From Aquificaceae bacterium (lineage in GTDB: Bacteria; Aquificota; Aquificia; Aquificales; Aquificaceae), in assembly GCA_015490115.1 (NCBI GenBank), contig WFYM01000094.1, positions 1-7,589 of the forward strand: DNA of 7,589 nt, read 5' to 3'. The position numbers were made by a program, and so were the translations under genes. Shown here in pieces: positions 1-5,905 of the stretch. The notes under the pieces are model-generated. The model had not been told where the DNA came from and did no database searches. It was given only the letters and a program-made list of their open reading frames with translations. The first letter of the stretch is position 1, and the number at the start of each line of letters is the position of its first letter.

Positions 1-204
1 CTTGCCGGTGTCCCGGATCCTGACCTCCTCATCAGGACGGCGGGGGAAAGGAGGATTTCGAACTTCCTCCTCTGGAACCTCGCCTATACCGAGCTTTACT
101 TTTCGGAGGTATGCTGGCCCGAGTTCACGAGGGAGGAGCTTCTAAGAGCCATAGAGGATTACTCGAGAAGGAAGAGGAAGTTCGGAAGAGTCTTAGATGA
201 GTAG
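1..204 (+). CDS. uppS: Undecaprenyl diphosphate synthase (UppS), C-terminal 67 residues, 5' end outside window
   Basis: UppS is a cis-prenyltransferase that condenses isopentenyl diphosphate onto farnesyl diphosphate to make the C55 lipid carrier for peptidoglycan and other envelope polymers. It acts in the cytosol at the inner membrane face. The frame is open from base 1 to the TAG at 202-204. Visible are the family's C-terminal signature RTAGERRISNFLLW (residues 12-25 of this fragment) and the following YTELYF. By comparison with E. coli UppS, Arg12, Arg18 and Ser20 match the isopentenyl diphosphate-binding residues Arg194, Arg200 and Ser202, and Glu31 matches the metal-binding Glu213. The tail is Arg/Lys-rich and ends normally. 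The stop overlaps the cdsA start by 8 nt, the usual uppS-cdsA pairing in bacteria. Only the catalytic N-terminal half lies outside the window; there is no sign of truncation in the part seen. Confidence 0.95.
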   Translation, partial: LAGVPDPDLLIRTAGERRISNFLLWNLAYTELYFSEVCWPEFTREELLRAIEDYSRRKRKFGRVLDE

Positions 205-913
205 GGAAGCTTACGGCGTAATAATAGGTCTCCTCTCCTTAGCGGTAGCCCTCCTTCCGCTCCCCCTCTTCCTCCTCAGCGTCGGACTTTTGTCCCTTTT
301 GGTCTCGAGGGAGGTGTCCATACACCTCGGTATAAGAGATCTCTCCCCTTTGGGTTTTTTCTCCCCCCTCCTCTTTTACGGGGACGTTACCCTCGGAGCA
401 ACGGCGGTCTTTATTTTTGGCTTGGTTTACGGATACATAAGGTGGGACCTCAACTCGACCATAAAAGCTGTATTTGTCCTTACCTTCGTCGGTCTCTTCC
501 CTTCCTACCTTGTAAGGATAAAGGAGGGGGGAACGGACACACTTATAGCTTTCCTCCTCAGCGTCTTCGCCTCGGACGTTGTCGCCTATTACGTGGGCAG
601 GAGGCTCGGAAGGAGACCCCTCTTCCCCAAAGTTTCACCGAAGAAGACGGTGGAGGGTTTCGTGGGAGGGATCACCGCTGGGACTGTAGTCTTCTTGCTC
701 CTTTCCGAACTCCCGATCTTGAGAGGGGTTTTGGTAGGTGTTTTGTTCCTCACGGTCGGTGTCGTGGGCGACTACTTCAAGAGCTTTATGAAGAGGTACT
801 TCGGCATAAAAGACTTTTCGAACGTCCTCGGAGAACACGGAGGTTTCACGGACAGGTTCGACGCCCTCATATTCTCAGCCCCTTTATACTATTTCCTCGT
901 CGTCCGATCCTAA
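197..913 (+). CDS. cdsA: Phosphatidate cytidylyltransferase (CDP-diglyceride synthase)
   Basis: An integral membrane enzyme that turns CTP and phosphatidic acid into CDP-diacylglycerol, the branch-point precursor of bacterial phospholipids. The 238-residue product has about seven hydrophobic segments (roughly residues 6-36, 52-80, 90-106, 114-133, 155-170, 176-192 and 223-236). The CTP-transferase core is clear: a DxxAYYxG element near 127-134, then SPKKTVEGFVGG (147-158), and the C-terminal family signature running from Ser196-Phe-Met-Lys-Arg through Lys205-Asp206 to HGGFTDRFD (214-222). It is shorter than E. coli CdsA (about 285 residues), mainly through a compact N-terminal membrane region. 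ATG 197 is chosen because it overlaps the uppS stop by 8 nt and has a weak Shine-Dalgarno-like GGAAGAG at 184-190. It is probably translationally coupled to uppS. galT follows after 9 nt. Confidence 0.95.
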   Translation: MSREAYGVIIGLLSLAVALLPLPLFLLSVGLLSLLVSREVSIHLGIRDLSPLGFFSPLLFYGDVTLGATAVFIFGLVYGYIRWDLNSTIKAVFVLTFVGLFPSYLVRIKEGGTDTLIAFLLSVFASDVVAYYVGRRLGRRPLFPKVSPKKTVEGFVGGITAGTVVFLLLSELPILRGVLVGVLFLTVGVVGDYFKSFMKRYFGIKDFSNVLGEHGGFTDRFDALIFSAPLYYFLVVRS

Positions 914-922
914 AATATAGCC

Positions 923-1837
923 ATGAACTTCTTTTTAAGGGAAGATCCCTTAACGGGCGAGAGGCACATAATAGCCTCCGTGAGGAGCAGGAGACCCCAC
1001 ATCGCGAAGGACTGCTACGAAGCTCAAGAGGAGCCGATCCAGTGTCCCTTCTGTCCGGGTAGAGAAGCCCTGACGCCTGAGGAGAGCCTGAGGGTCGGTG
1101 ACGGATCGGGATGGCTGGTGAGGGTGATCCCCAACAAGTTCCCGGCCATACCCCACATGCACGACGTCGTTATAGACTCCCCCTCACACACGGACGATCT
1201 CGACACCATACCGCATCTTCCAAAGCTCCTCTGGACATACAGGGAGAGGATGGTCCACTACTACAACACGAACGGCGTGAAGTACGTCGCCGTCTTCAGA
1301 AACAGGGGGAAGGAGGCCGGAGCTTCCATACCCCACCCCCACTCTCAGGTCCTCGCCCTGCCCTTCTACCCGAGGAGGTTTTTGAAGGAAAAGGAAAGAT
1401 ACGAAAAGGAAAACAGGGACGTGATGGGGGAGCTTCTGAGTAGGGAGCTTGAGCTTCAGGAGAGGGTCCTCTTCGTTTCCAAGAACTTCTCAGTTCTCCT
1501 CGCCTACGCACCGGTGACACCTTACGAGGTCTGGATAGTTCCCAAGGAGAGGGTAAGCTCCTTCGTATTCGAGAGGAACCTCGAAGAGCTTTCGGAGGTC
1601 ATAAGGGAAACCGTCTCCACCTTGAAGGGACTCCTCGGAGAGAACATGCCCTACAACCTCACCCTCCAGTCCGCACCCCCTTGGGACATGGACTACCACT
1701 ACTACGTAAGGATACTCCCGAGAGTCTCCGTATTCGGAGGCTTTGAGCTTGAAACGGAAAACGTCATAGTTAGCGTAGCACCGGAGGAGGCTACAAGACA
1801 GCTGAGGGCTTTAAAGTATGCGGAGAAGTCCGAATAA
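923..1837 (+). CDS. galT: Galactose-1-phosphate uridylyltransferase family protein (HIT superfamily)
   Basis: GalT-family enzymes move a nucleotidyl group between sugar 1-phosphates through a covalent nucleotidyl-histidine; classical GalT works in the Leloir pathway. The 304-residue product carries the active-site signature HPHSQ at 138-142, with His140 as the expected nucleophile and Gln142 its usual partner. The zinc site of the E. coli enzyme appears conserved: Cys41 and Cys44 (CPFC), His89, and His138. A second HIT-like half runs from about 180, with a histidine-tyrosine pair and RILPR near 256-265 and a PEEA segment close to the end. It is shorter than E. coli GalT (about 348). The start is supported by the conserved DPLTGERHIIA stretch right after it, yet there is no Shine-Dalgarno sequence in the 9-nt gap after cdsA. 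No galK or galE is present here, so the real substrate (UDP-galactose or, as in some relatives, ADP-glucose) is open. Confidence 0.85.
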   Translation: MNFFLREDPLTGERHIIASVRSRRPHIAKDCYEAQEEPIQCPFCPGREALTPEESLRVGDGSGWLVRVIPNKFPAIPHMHDVVIDSPSHTDDLDTIPHLPKLLWTYRERMVHYYNTNGVKYVAVFRNRGKEAGASIPHPHSQVLALPFYPRRFLKEKERYEKENRDVMGELLSRELELQERVLFVSKNFSVLLAYAPVTPYEVWIVPKERVSSFVFERNLEELSEVIRETVSTLKGLLGENMPYNLTLQSAPPWDMDYHYYVRILPRVSVFGGFELETENVIVSVAPEEATRQLRALKYAEKSE

Positions 1838-1847
1838 GATAGGGAGA

Positions 1848-2480
1848 ATGAGGAGCTTCATCGTAGAAGATGACCACCCCTTCGCCTTGGTGGTCCCCCT
1901 CATAGAGGAGGGGAAGCTGGACCCTTGGAAGGTGGACATAGTCGAGCTTGCGAACATGTATATAGAGGAGCTAAGAAGAAGGGAGATCTTGGATCTCAGG
2001 ATACCTGCGAGGGCTGTGGTTGCAGCCTCCTTCCTCCTCAAGAAAAAGGTGGAGGTCCTCTTCCCGAAGCCCGAGAAAAAGCCAAGACAGAGGAGGGAAT
2101 ACACCCTCCAAGAGATAGTGGAGATGTTCGAGGAGGAGAGCAAGGAGGTGGAGGAGAACTTAGCTGACAACCTCGAGAAGGCGAGGAGGATGTTCAGAAG
2201 GTCCCAGAACGGGAAGAGGAGAGCCAAGAAGAAAGCTAAGGTCATACCCCTCCACGTCTCCAAGTTCGAGGACGTCCTGAGGGAGATGTGGGAGCTGTTC
2301 AAAAACATGGACGTTGGAAAGAGGATAGAGTTCTTCACCTTCCTCGACAGGGTCAACTTCGTCCCCCAATTCATGGCTCTCATGTATCTTTACTACGAGG
2401 GGAAGATAGACCTCCATCAGGAGGAGCCTTTCGGTAACATAGTTGTGGAGGTCCTCGATGGCTCACAAGTTCGATCCTAA
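1848..2480 (+). CDS. scpA: Segregation and condensation protein A (ScpA, kleisin)
   Basis: ScpA is the kleisin subunit that bridges the heads of SMC and binds ScpB in bacterial condensin, which organises and helps segregate the chromosome. From ATG 1848 the product is 210 residues. The N-terminal SMC-neck-binding domain is seen as PFALVVPLIEEGKLDPWKVDI followed by a helix ending in a family-typical string of Ala/Leu/Lys before LFP. The middle (about 75-145) is a strongly charged linker rich in Glu, Lys and Arg. The C-terminal winged helix ends with FMALMYLYYEGKIDL and QEEPFG, the most recognisable ScpA motif. An ATG at 1818 would add ten residues and overlap galT by 20 nt but lacks a Shine-Dalgarno. 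ATG 1848 has AGGGAG at 1841-1846, although only one base away, and fits the usual ScpA N-terminus. Neither scpB nor smc is in the window. Confidence 0.88.
   Translation: MRSFIVEDDHPFALVVPLIEEGKLDPWKVDIVELANMYIEELRRREILDLRIPARAVVAASFLLKKKVEVLFPKPEKKPRQRREYTLQEIVEMFEEESKEVEENLADNLEKARRMFRRSQNGKRRAKKKAKVIPLHVSKFEDVLREMWELFKNMDVGKRIEFFTFLDRVNFVPQFMALMYLYYEGKIDLHQEEPFGNIVVEVLDGSQVRS
2447..2452 (+). promoter_or_regulatory. Shine-Dalgarno site of the methyltransferase gene, inside scpA
   Basis: GGAGGT lies 5 nt before ATG 2458, within the final codons of scpA. It selects ATG 2458 over the upstream in-frame TTG at 2443, which has no such site, and suggests translational coupling with scpA. Confidence 0.7.
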
Positions 2481-3084
2481 GAACATACACAAGCTCGAAG
2501 ACCCGTCGAGGCTCGAACTCTTCGACCCAGAGAAGACCTTGAGGGAGTTCGGGATTAGGGAGGGGATGACCGTTTTAGACGTTGGAACGGGTCCCGGCTT
2601 TTACCTTCCTTACCTCTCTAAGATGGTGGGCGAGAAAGGGAAAGTTTACGCCATAGACGTCCAAGAGGAGATGGTAAAGAGGGCAAAGGAGAAGGTGGAA
2701 AAGGAAAAACTCGCGAACGTAGAAGTCCTAAAGTCCGAAGAGAACAGCATACCACTTCCCGACAACTCCGTTGACTTCGTCTTCATGGCTTTTACCTTCC
2801 ACGAACTCGAAGACCCGAAGAGGTTCGTTGAGGAGCTAAAGAGGGTCGCAAAACCTTTGGGTTACCTCGCCATAATAGACTGGAAGAAGGAGGAGAGGGA
2901 CAAGGGTCCCCCACCCGAGGAGGTCTACTCCGAGTGGGAGGTTGGTCTCATACTCGACGACGCTGGGGTGAGGGTCGGGAGGGTAGTCGAGATAGGTAAG
3001 TATTGCTTTGGAGTTTACGCTGTATTTCCCCCGGAGGAGGAGAACCCGCTCCTTAACGTTCCCTTCAGGGTCCCTCCCCTTTGA
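2458..3084 (+). CDS. Class I SAM-dependent methyltransferase (UbiE/methyltransferase-11-like)
   Basis: A small Rossmann-fold methyltransferase of 208 residues. Motif I, VLDVGTGPGFY, is at 39-49, and the acidic residue ending strand 2 is Asp67 in AIDVQ. The motif with the post-II acidic position lies near LKSEENSIPLPDNSVD (91-106), followed by motif IV-like DFVFMAFTFHEL (106-117). Together these support S-adenosylmethionine binding. The substrate cannot be read from the sequence; relatives include quinone, arsenite and small-molecule methyltransferases, and I see no CxxC or triple-cysteine arsenite site. The start at ATG 2458 is chosen over an upstream TTG (2443) because GGAGGT at 2447-2452 sits 5 nt before it and because MAHKFDP is a start I recognise from related thermophile proteins. 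The gene begins inside scpA (23-nt overlap). Its last 20 nt overlap the opposing DUF72 gene, so the Pro/Glu-rich tail is encoded in the shared stretch. Confidence 0.88.
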   Translation: MAHKFDPKNIHKLEDPSRLELFDPEKTLREFGIREGMTVLDVGTGPGFYLPYLSKMVGEKGKVYAIDVQEEMVKRAKEKVEKEKLANVEVLKSEENSIPLPDNSVDFVFMAFTFHELEDPKRFVEELKRVAKPLGYLAIIDWKKEERDKGPPPEEVYSEWEVGLILDDAGVRVGRVVEIGKYCFGVYAVFPPEEENPLLNVPFRVPPL

Positions 3085-3808
3085 GTATCCCCATCAAGGT
3101 CAGGCAGTTCTTCGGAGCGTAGGCGTTGTAGTCGTTGTTGAAGTATGCAAAGACCTTCTCTGCTGACGAGTTTTCTATCCTCCTCGCCCAGTCCTTCAGC
3201 TCTTCTTCGGAGTAGCAGTATCTGTATTTTCTATCCTTTCCGTGGAACCTTATGTATACGGTGTTTGAGGTCTCAACGATTTCCTCAGGAAGACCGGGGA
3301 AGCTGACGGAGCAAAAGACCACACCGCGGGCTTTTAGAGTTTCGAAGACCTCCTCCCTCCACCAGCTTTTGTCTCTGAACTCAAGGACGTTCAGGAAGCT
3401 CCCGTCGACCTGCTCCAAGATCCTCTCTAAGTTCTCCTCCGAGTATCTGTAAGAGGGCGGCATCTGGAACAGAAAGCAGGCGAGCTTTTCCCTTAAACCT
3501 TCGGAGACCTCCTCGTAGAATCTTCCGACGAGATCCTCAGTATCCCTTAGCTTTTTCATGTGGGTTATAGTTCTGTTCACCTTCACGGAGAAGAGGAAGT
3601 CTTCCGGAGTTTCTTCTGCGAGTTTTTTTAGCCTTCCCCTTTTCGGAAAGCTGTAAAATGTGGAGTTTATCTCGACGGTTTTGAAGAACTTCGAGTAGTA
3701 TCTTAGCCAGTCTTTAGGCTTTAATTCTTCGGGGTAGAACTTTCCCCTCCAGCCCCAGTAAAAGTAACCCGAACACCCTAAAAAGTAAGCCTTACCTTCC
3801 TCCCGCAA
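3065..3808 (-). CDS. DUF72 family protein (YecE-like)
   Basis: DUF72 proteins adopt a TIM-barrel fold and are widespread in bacteria and archaea, but their biochemical role is unsettled. All the family landmarks are present in the 247-residue product: GCSGYFYWGW and FYPEEL near the start (11-29), VEINSTFYSFP (45-55), FLFSVKVNRTITH (71-83), FQMPP (114-118), LEFRDKSWW (142-150), VYIRFHG (184-190), and FNNDYNAYAPKN (223-234). It is probably a soluble cytosolic protein; there is no signal peptide or membrane segment. The only in-frame start near the conserved region is TTG at 3806-3808, inside the end of the sulfur-carrier gene (17-nt overlap), so it is the last gene of the minus-strand operon and probably coupled to the carrier gene. 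Its own 3' end overlaps the methyltransferase gene by 20 nt, tail to tail. No function is proposed. Confidence 0.88.
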   Translation of the reverse strand: MREEGKAYFLGCSGYFYWGWRGKFYPEELKPKDWLRYYSKFFKTVEINSTFYSFPKRGRLKKLAEETPEDFLFSVKVNRTITHMKKLRDTEDLVGRFYEEVSEGLREKLACFLFQMPPSYRYSEENLERILEQVDGSFLNVLEFRDKSWWREEVFETLKARGVVFCSVSFPGLPEEIVETSNTVYIRFHGKDRKYRYCYSEEELKDWARRIENSSAEKVFAYFNNDYNAYAPKNCLTLMGILKGEGP

Positions 3809-4070
3809 TTGCAGGCACTATGGAGAGGACGTCCCCCTCCTTCAGCTCCGTATCCACACCCTTCAGGAACCTTATGTCCTCGTCGTTCACGTATAGGTTC
3901 ACGAACCTCCTCACCTCCCCATTCTCGTCCAAGATCCTCTCCTTGAATCCGGGATACATCTCTTCCAGCTTCTCTATGGCTTCCTTTACTGTCCTTGCCT
4001 CAACCTCAACCTCCCCCTGACCGTCCGTCAGTCTCCTCAGAGGCGTCGGGACCCTCACCGTTATCCCCAT
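3792..4070 (-). CDS. MoaD/ThiS family beta-grasp sulfur carrier, CysO-like, C-terminus Gly-Gly-Arg
   Basis: A 92-residue ubiquitin-fold protein. Family members are adenylated by an E1-like enzyme and then thiocarboxylated at a C-terminal Gly-Gly, and deliver sulfur to molybdopterin, thiamine, cysteine or tRNA thiolation. The match is best to the CysO branch as I remember Mycobacterium tuberculosis CysO: TVRVPTPLRRLTDGQ at 4-18, RFVNLYVNDEDIRF at 55-68, and a late ELKEGDVLSIVPAIAGG (75-91). The protein ends Gly90-Gly91-Arg92, so one extra residue blocks the diglycine. Classical MoaD is less likely because no other molybdopterin gene is nearby. A strong Shine-Dalgarno AGGAGGT (plus-strand 4077-4083) sits 6 nt before the ATG and overlaps the thrC stop; thrC lies 11 nt upstream. 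The tight linkage to thrC, a PLP enzyme acting on a phosphorylated amino acid, suggests a role in sulfur amino acid or threonine metabolism, but this is inference. Confidence 0.87.
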   Translation of the reverse strand: MGITVRVPTPLRRLTDGQGEVEVEARTVKEAIEKLEEMYPGFKERILDENGEVRRFVNLYVNDEDIRFLKGVDTELKEGDVLSIVPAIAGGR

Positions 4071-4076
4071 CTTCCC

Positions 4077-4083
4077 ACCTCCT
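4077..4083 (-). promoter_or_regulatory. Shine-Dalgarno site of the sulfur-carrier gene
   Basis: AGGAGGT on the minus strand, 6 nt before the ATG at 4070. It overlaps the thrC stop codon, so ribosomes finishing thrC would be placed to reinitiate on the carrier gene, which points to coupled synthesis of the two proteins. Confidence 0.75.
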
Positions 4084-5311
4084 AAACCTTTGCGAGGACC
4101 TTCTCCTTAAAGTCTTTGAGGGAAGCCTTTATCCTAACAGGCTCCGGTAGATGCCCCTCTAAGACCTCAAGGGTCTTGTATCCGTTCCCGGTTATGTAGG
4201 CTACCACAGTCTCTTTTGGGTCTATCTTCCCTTTCTCTACGAGCTTCTTGAGGACGGCTATCGTTGTCCCTCCTGCGGTCTCTGTGAATATCCCCTCCGT
4301 CTCAGCGAGGAGCTTTATGCCCTCTATTATCTCCTCGTCCGTAGCTGTCTCCCAGTCACCGCCGCTCTCCCTCGTCGTCTGGAGGGCGTATATGCCGTCC
4401 GCAGGGTTCCCTATGGCTATCGACTTTGCTATGGTATTCGGTCTCACGGGCTTTATGAAGTCCCTCCCCTCCTTCCAAGCGGTGGCTATGGGGGAGCATC
4501 CCTCAGCCTGAGCGCCGAACATCCTCGTGCTGACCGAGTCTATTAGACCCACCTCCTTCAGCTCCTTTAGACCCTTCCATATCTTCGTGTAAAGGGAACC
4601 GGAAGCTGCAGGAACAACGACAGCGTCGGGAGCCTTCCACCCGAGCTGTTCCACTACCTCGAAGGCTAACGTCTTGGAACCCTCAGCGTAGAAGGGTCTT
4701 ATGTTTATGTTGACGAAAGCCCAGCCGAGGTCGTTCGCTATCTCTGAGCAGAGCCTGTTTACATCGTCGTAAGTCCCTTCGACCGCGACTACCGTCGGCT
4801 TGAAGACGAGGCTACCGAATATCTTTTGGGTCTCGAGGTTAGCCGGTATGAAGACGTAGCAGTCGAGACCCGCCTGAGCTGAGTGGCTCGCAACCGAGTT
4901 TGCGAGGTTCCCTGTCGAGGCACAGGCTGCCGTGTCGAAGCCGAACTCTATGGCTTTCGATATGGCTACCGAGACGACCCTGTCCTTAAAAGAGAGGGTG
5001 GGGTGGTTCACCGAGTCGTCCTTTATGTAGAGGTTCTCAAGACCGAGGACCTCTCCCAGCCTCTCAGCTCTCCTCAGGGGTGTGAATCCCGCACTCAGCC
5101 CCACCCTCGGCTTCTCCACGGGAAGGAGGTCTATGTATCTCCAGAGGCTCTTCGGTCCTTTTTCTATCTTCTCTCGGGATATGTTCCTCTTTATCTCCTC
5201 GTAGTCGTAAACCACCTCCAAAGGTCCGAAACAGAACTCGCAGACATGAAGAGGCTCAACGGGATACTCCCTTCCGCACTCCTTGCACTTTAGACCCACT
5301 ACCTTCGCCAC
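4082..5311 (-). CDS. thrC: Threonine synthase with N-terminal zinc ribbon
   Basis: Threonine synthase converts O-phospho-L-homoserine to threonine with pyridoxal phosphate, the last step of threonine synthesis, in the cytosol. The 409-residue product starts with a four-cysteine zinc-ribbon-like module (Cys9, Cys12, Cys24, Cys27), a feature of many archaeal and thermophile enzymes of this class. Next comes the fold-type II PLP core: SFKDR at 107-111, where Lys109 should form the Schiff base; STGNLANS (132-139) for phosphate binding; AASGSLY in the middle; and TAGGTT late in the chain. The start is GTG 5311, preceded by GGGAGGAGG in the proper window. An AT-rich gap with a TATAAT element separates it from engB, so it may be transcribed alone as well as with engB. 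Paralogues with related PLP activities exist, and the neighbouring carrier gene makes a sulfur-related reaction worth keeping in mind, but threonine synthase is the best call. Confidence 0.92.
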   Translation of the reverse strand: MAKVVGLKCKECGREYPVEPLHVCEFCFGPLEVVYDYEEIKRNISREKIEKGPKSLWRYIDLLPVEKPRVGLSAGFTPLRRAERLGEVLGLENLYIKDDSVNHPTLSFKDRVVSVAISKAIEFGFDTAACASTGNLANSVASHSAQAGLDCYVFIPANLETQKIFGSLVFKPTVVAVEGTYDDVNRLCSEIANDLGWAFVNINIRPFYAEGSKTLAFEVVEQLGWKAPDAVVVPAASGSLYTKIWKGLKELKEVGLIDSVSTRMFGAQAEGCSPIATAWKEGRDFIKPVRPNTIAKSIAIGNPADGIYALQTTRESGGDWETATDEEIIEGIKLLAETEGIFTETAGGTTIAVLKKLVEKGKIDPKETVVAYITGNGYKTLEVLEGHLPEPVRIKASLKDFKEKVLAKV

Positions 5312-5324
5312 CTGCCTCCTCCCG
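5312..5324 (-). promoter_or_regulatory. thrC: Shine-Dalgarno site that sets the GTG start of thrC
   Basis: The minus strand reads CGGGAGGAGGCAG immediately before GTG 5311. The GGGAGGAGG core is one of the strongest ribosome binding sites in the window and decides the non-ATG start, which also gives the zinc-ribbon N-terminus expected for this enzyme. Confidence 0.75.
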
Positions 5325-5337
5325 AATGGAATATAAA

Positions 5338-5367
5338 ATTATAAGCTCATCCCAGAATCCTCGACAA
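5338..5367 (-). promoter_or_regulatory. Putative promoter for thrC-carrier-DUF72
   Basis: On the minus strand, TATAAT (plus-strand 5338-5343) matches the -10 consensus exactly and lies in the AT-rich 35-nt gap between engB and thrC. TTGTCG at 5362-5367, inside the end of engB and 18 nt away, matches four of six bases of a -35 element. Transcription would begin near 5330, leaving a leader of about 20 nt with the thrC Shine-Dalgarno. This would let thrC be expressed apart from the tRNA-engB unit. Confidence 0.4.
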
Positions 5368-5898
5368 TATTTCCTTCTTACCCCTTCCCTCCTTCGCGGA
5401 GCTAAGAACTATAGCCCCCTCCCCGACGAACCTTTTGACCTCCTTCAGGGTTTTGGCTATCTCCTTCTGGGTAGCCTTGTCCGTCTTTGTGAGGACCACG
5501 GTAAAAGGAATCCCGTAGAACTCGAGCCACTCTATCATCTGCTCGTCGAGCTTCTGGACACCGGCGACGGAGTCTATCAAAAGGAAGAGCATCTTTATGT
5601 TTTCCTTCCTTTCTTTGAAGTAGTTCTCCATCATGCTCTTCCACCTCTCCCTTTCCTCCTTGGGAACTTTCGCAAAGCCGTATCCGGGAACGTCGACGAG
5701 GTAAACCTTGTCCTCCAAAAGGAAGTAGTTGATCATGCGTGTCCTTCCCGGCTCTTTGCTCACCCTCGCTATGTTCCTCCCGACTACCATGTTTATTAAA
5801 GAAGACTTCCCGACGTTCGACCTTCCAGCGAATACGACCTCGGGGTATACGGGAGGGGGGAAGTCGTCGACAGCTGACTTTAAGAACTTTACCTTCAT
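5347..5898 (-). CDS. engB: Ribosome-biogenesis GTP-binding protein EngB/YsxC
   Basis: EngB (YsxC, YihA) is a TRAFAC GTPase needed for assembly of the large ribosomal subunit and usually essential. The 183-residue product is about the usual family length. The nucleotide motifs are clear: G1 GRSNVGKSS (25-33), the G2 region EPGRTRMINYF (49-59) with its conserved threonine, G3 DVPGYG (69-74), G4 TKTD (137-140) and G5 SSA (166-168). Together these are specific for EngB rather than for other small GTPases. Start ATG 5898 gives the conserved MKVKFLKSA opening, and no in-frame alternative exists before G1. The gene begins only 7 nt after the tRNA-Gly 3' CCA, leaving no room for a separate Shine-Dalgarno; see findings. 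thrC follows 35 nt downstream. Linkage to a tRNA gene fits a translation-related unit. Confidence 0.96.
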   Translation of the reverse strand: MKVKFLKSAVDDFPPPVYPEVVFAGRSNVGKSSLINMVVGRNIARVSKEPGRTRMINYFLLEDKVYLVDVPGYGFAKVPKEERERWKSMMENYFKERKENIKMLFLLIDSVAGVQKLDEQMIEWLEFYGIPFTVVLTKTDKATQKEIAKTLKEVKRFVGEGAIVLSSAKEGRGKKEILSRILG

Positions 5899-5905
5899 TA
5901 TCTTT

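Noticed and set aside
442..1062. 206-codon plus-strand frame spanning cdsA and galT
   Set aside because: It lies in another frame across two confidently identified genes, has a biased Arg/Pro/Gly-rich composition and no recognisable domain.
1811..2383. 190-codon minus-strand frame opposite scpA
   Set aside because: Ser/Leu-rich mirror of a Glu/Lys/Arg-rich coding sequence; no ribosome site, no domain, and scpA is well supported on the other strand.
3252..4020. Two 66-codon plus-strand frames opposite DUF72 and the carrier gene
   Set aside because: Ser/Phe/Thr-rich antisense products with no start signals; the opposing genes are clear.
4883..5293. 136-codon plus-strand frame opposite thrC
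   Set aside because: Shadow of thrC; its residues do not resemble a protein family and the thrC motifs account for the sequence.
5312..5346. Possible riboswitch or T-box leader ahead of thrC
   Set aside because: The gap is only 35 nt and contains just a -10 element and a ribosome binding site, with no room for a structured leader or leader peptide.
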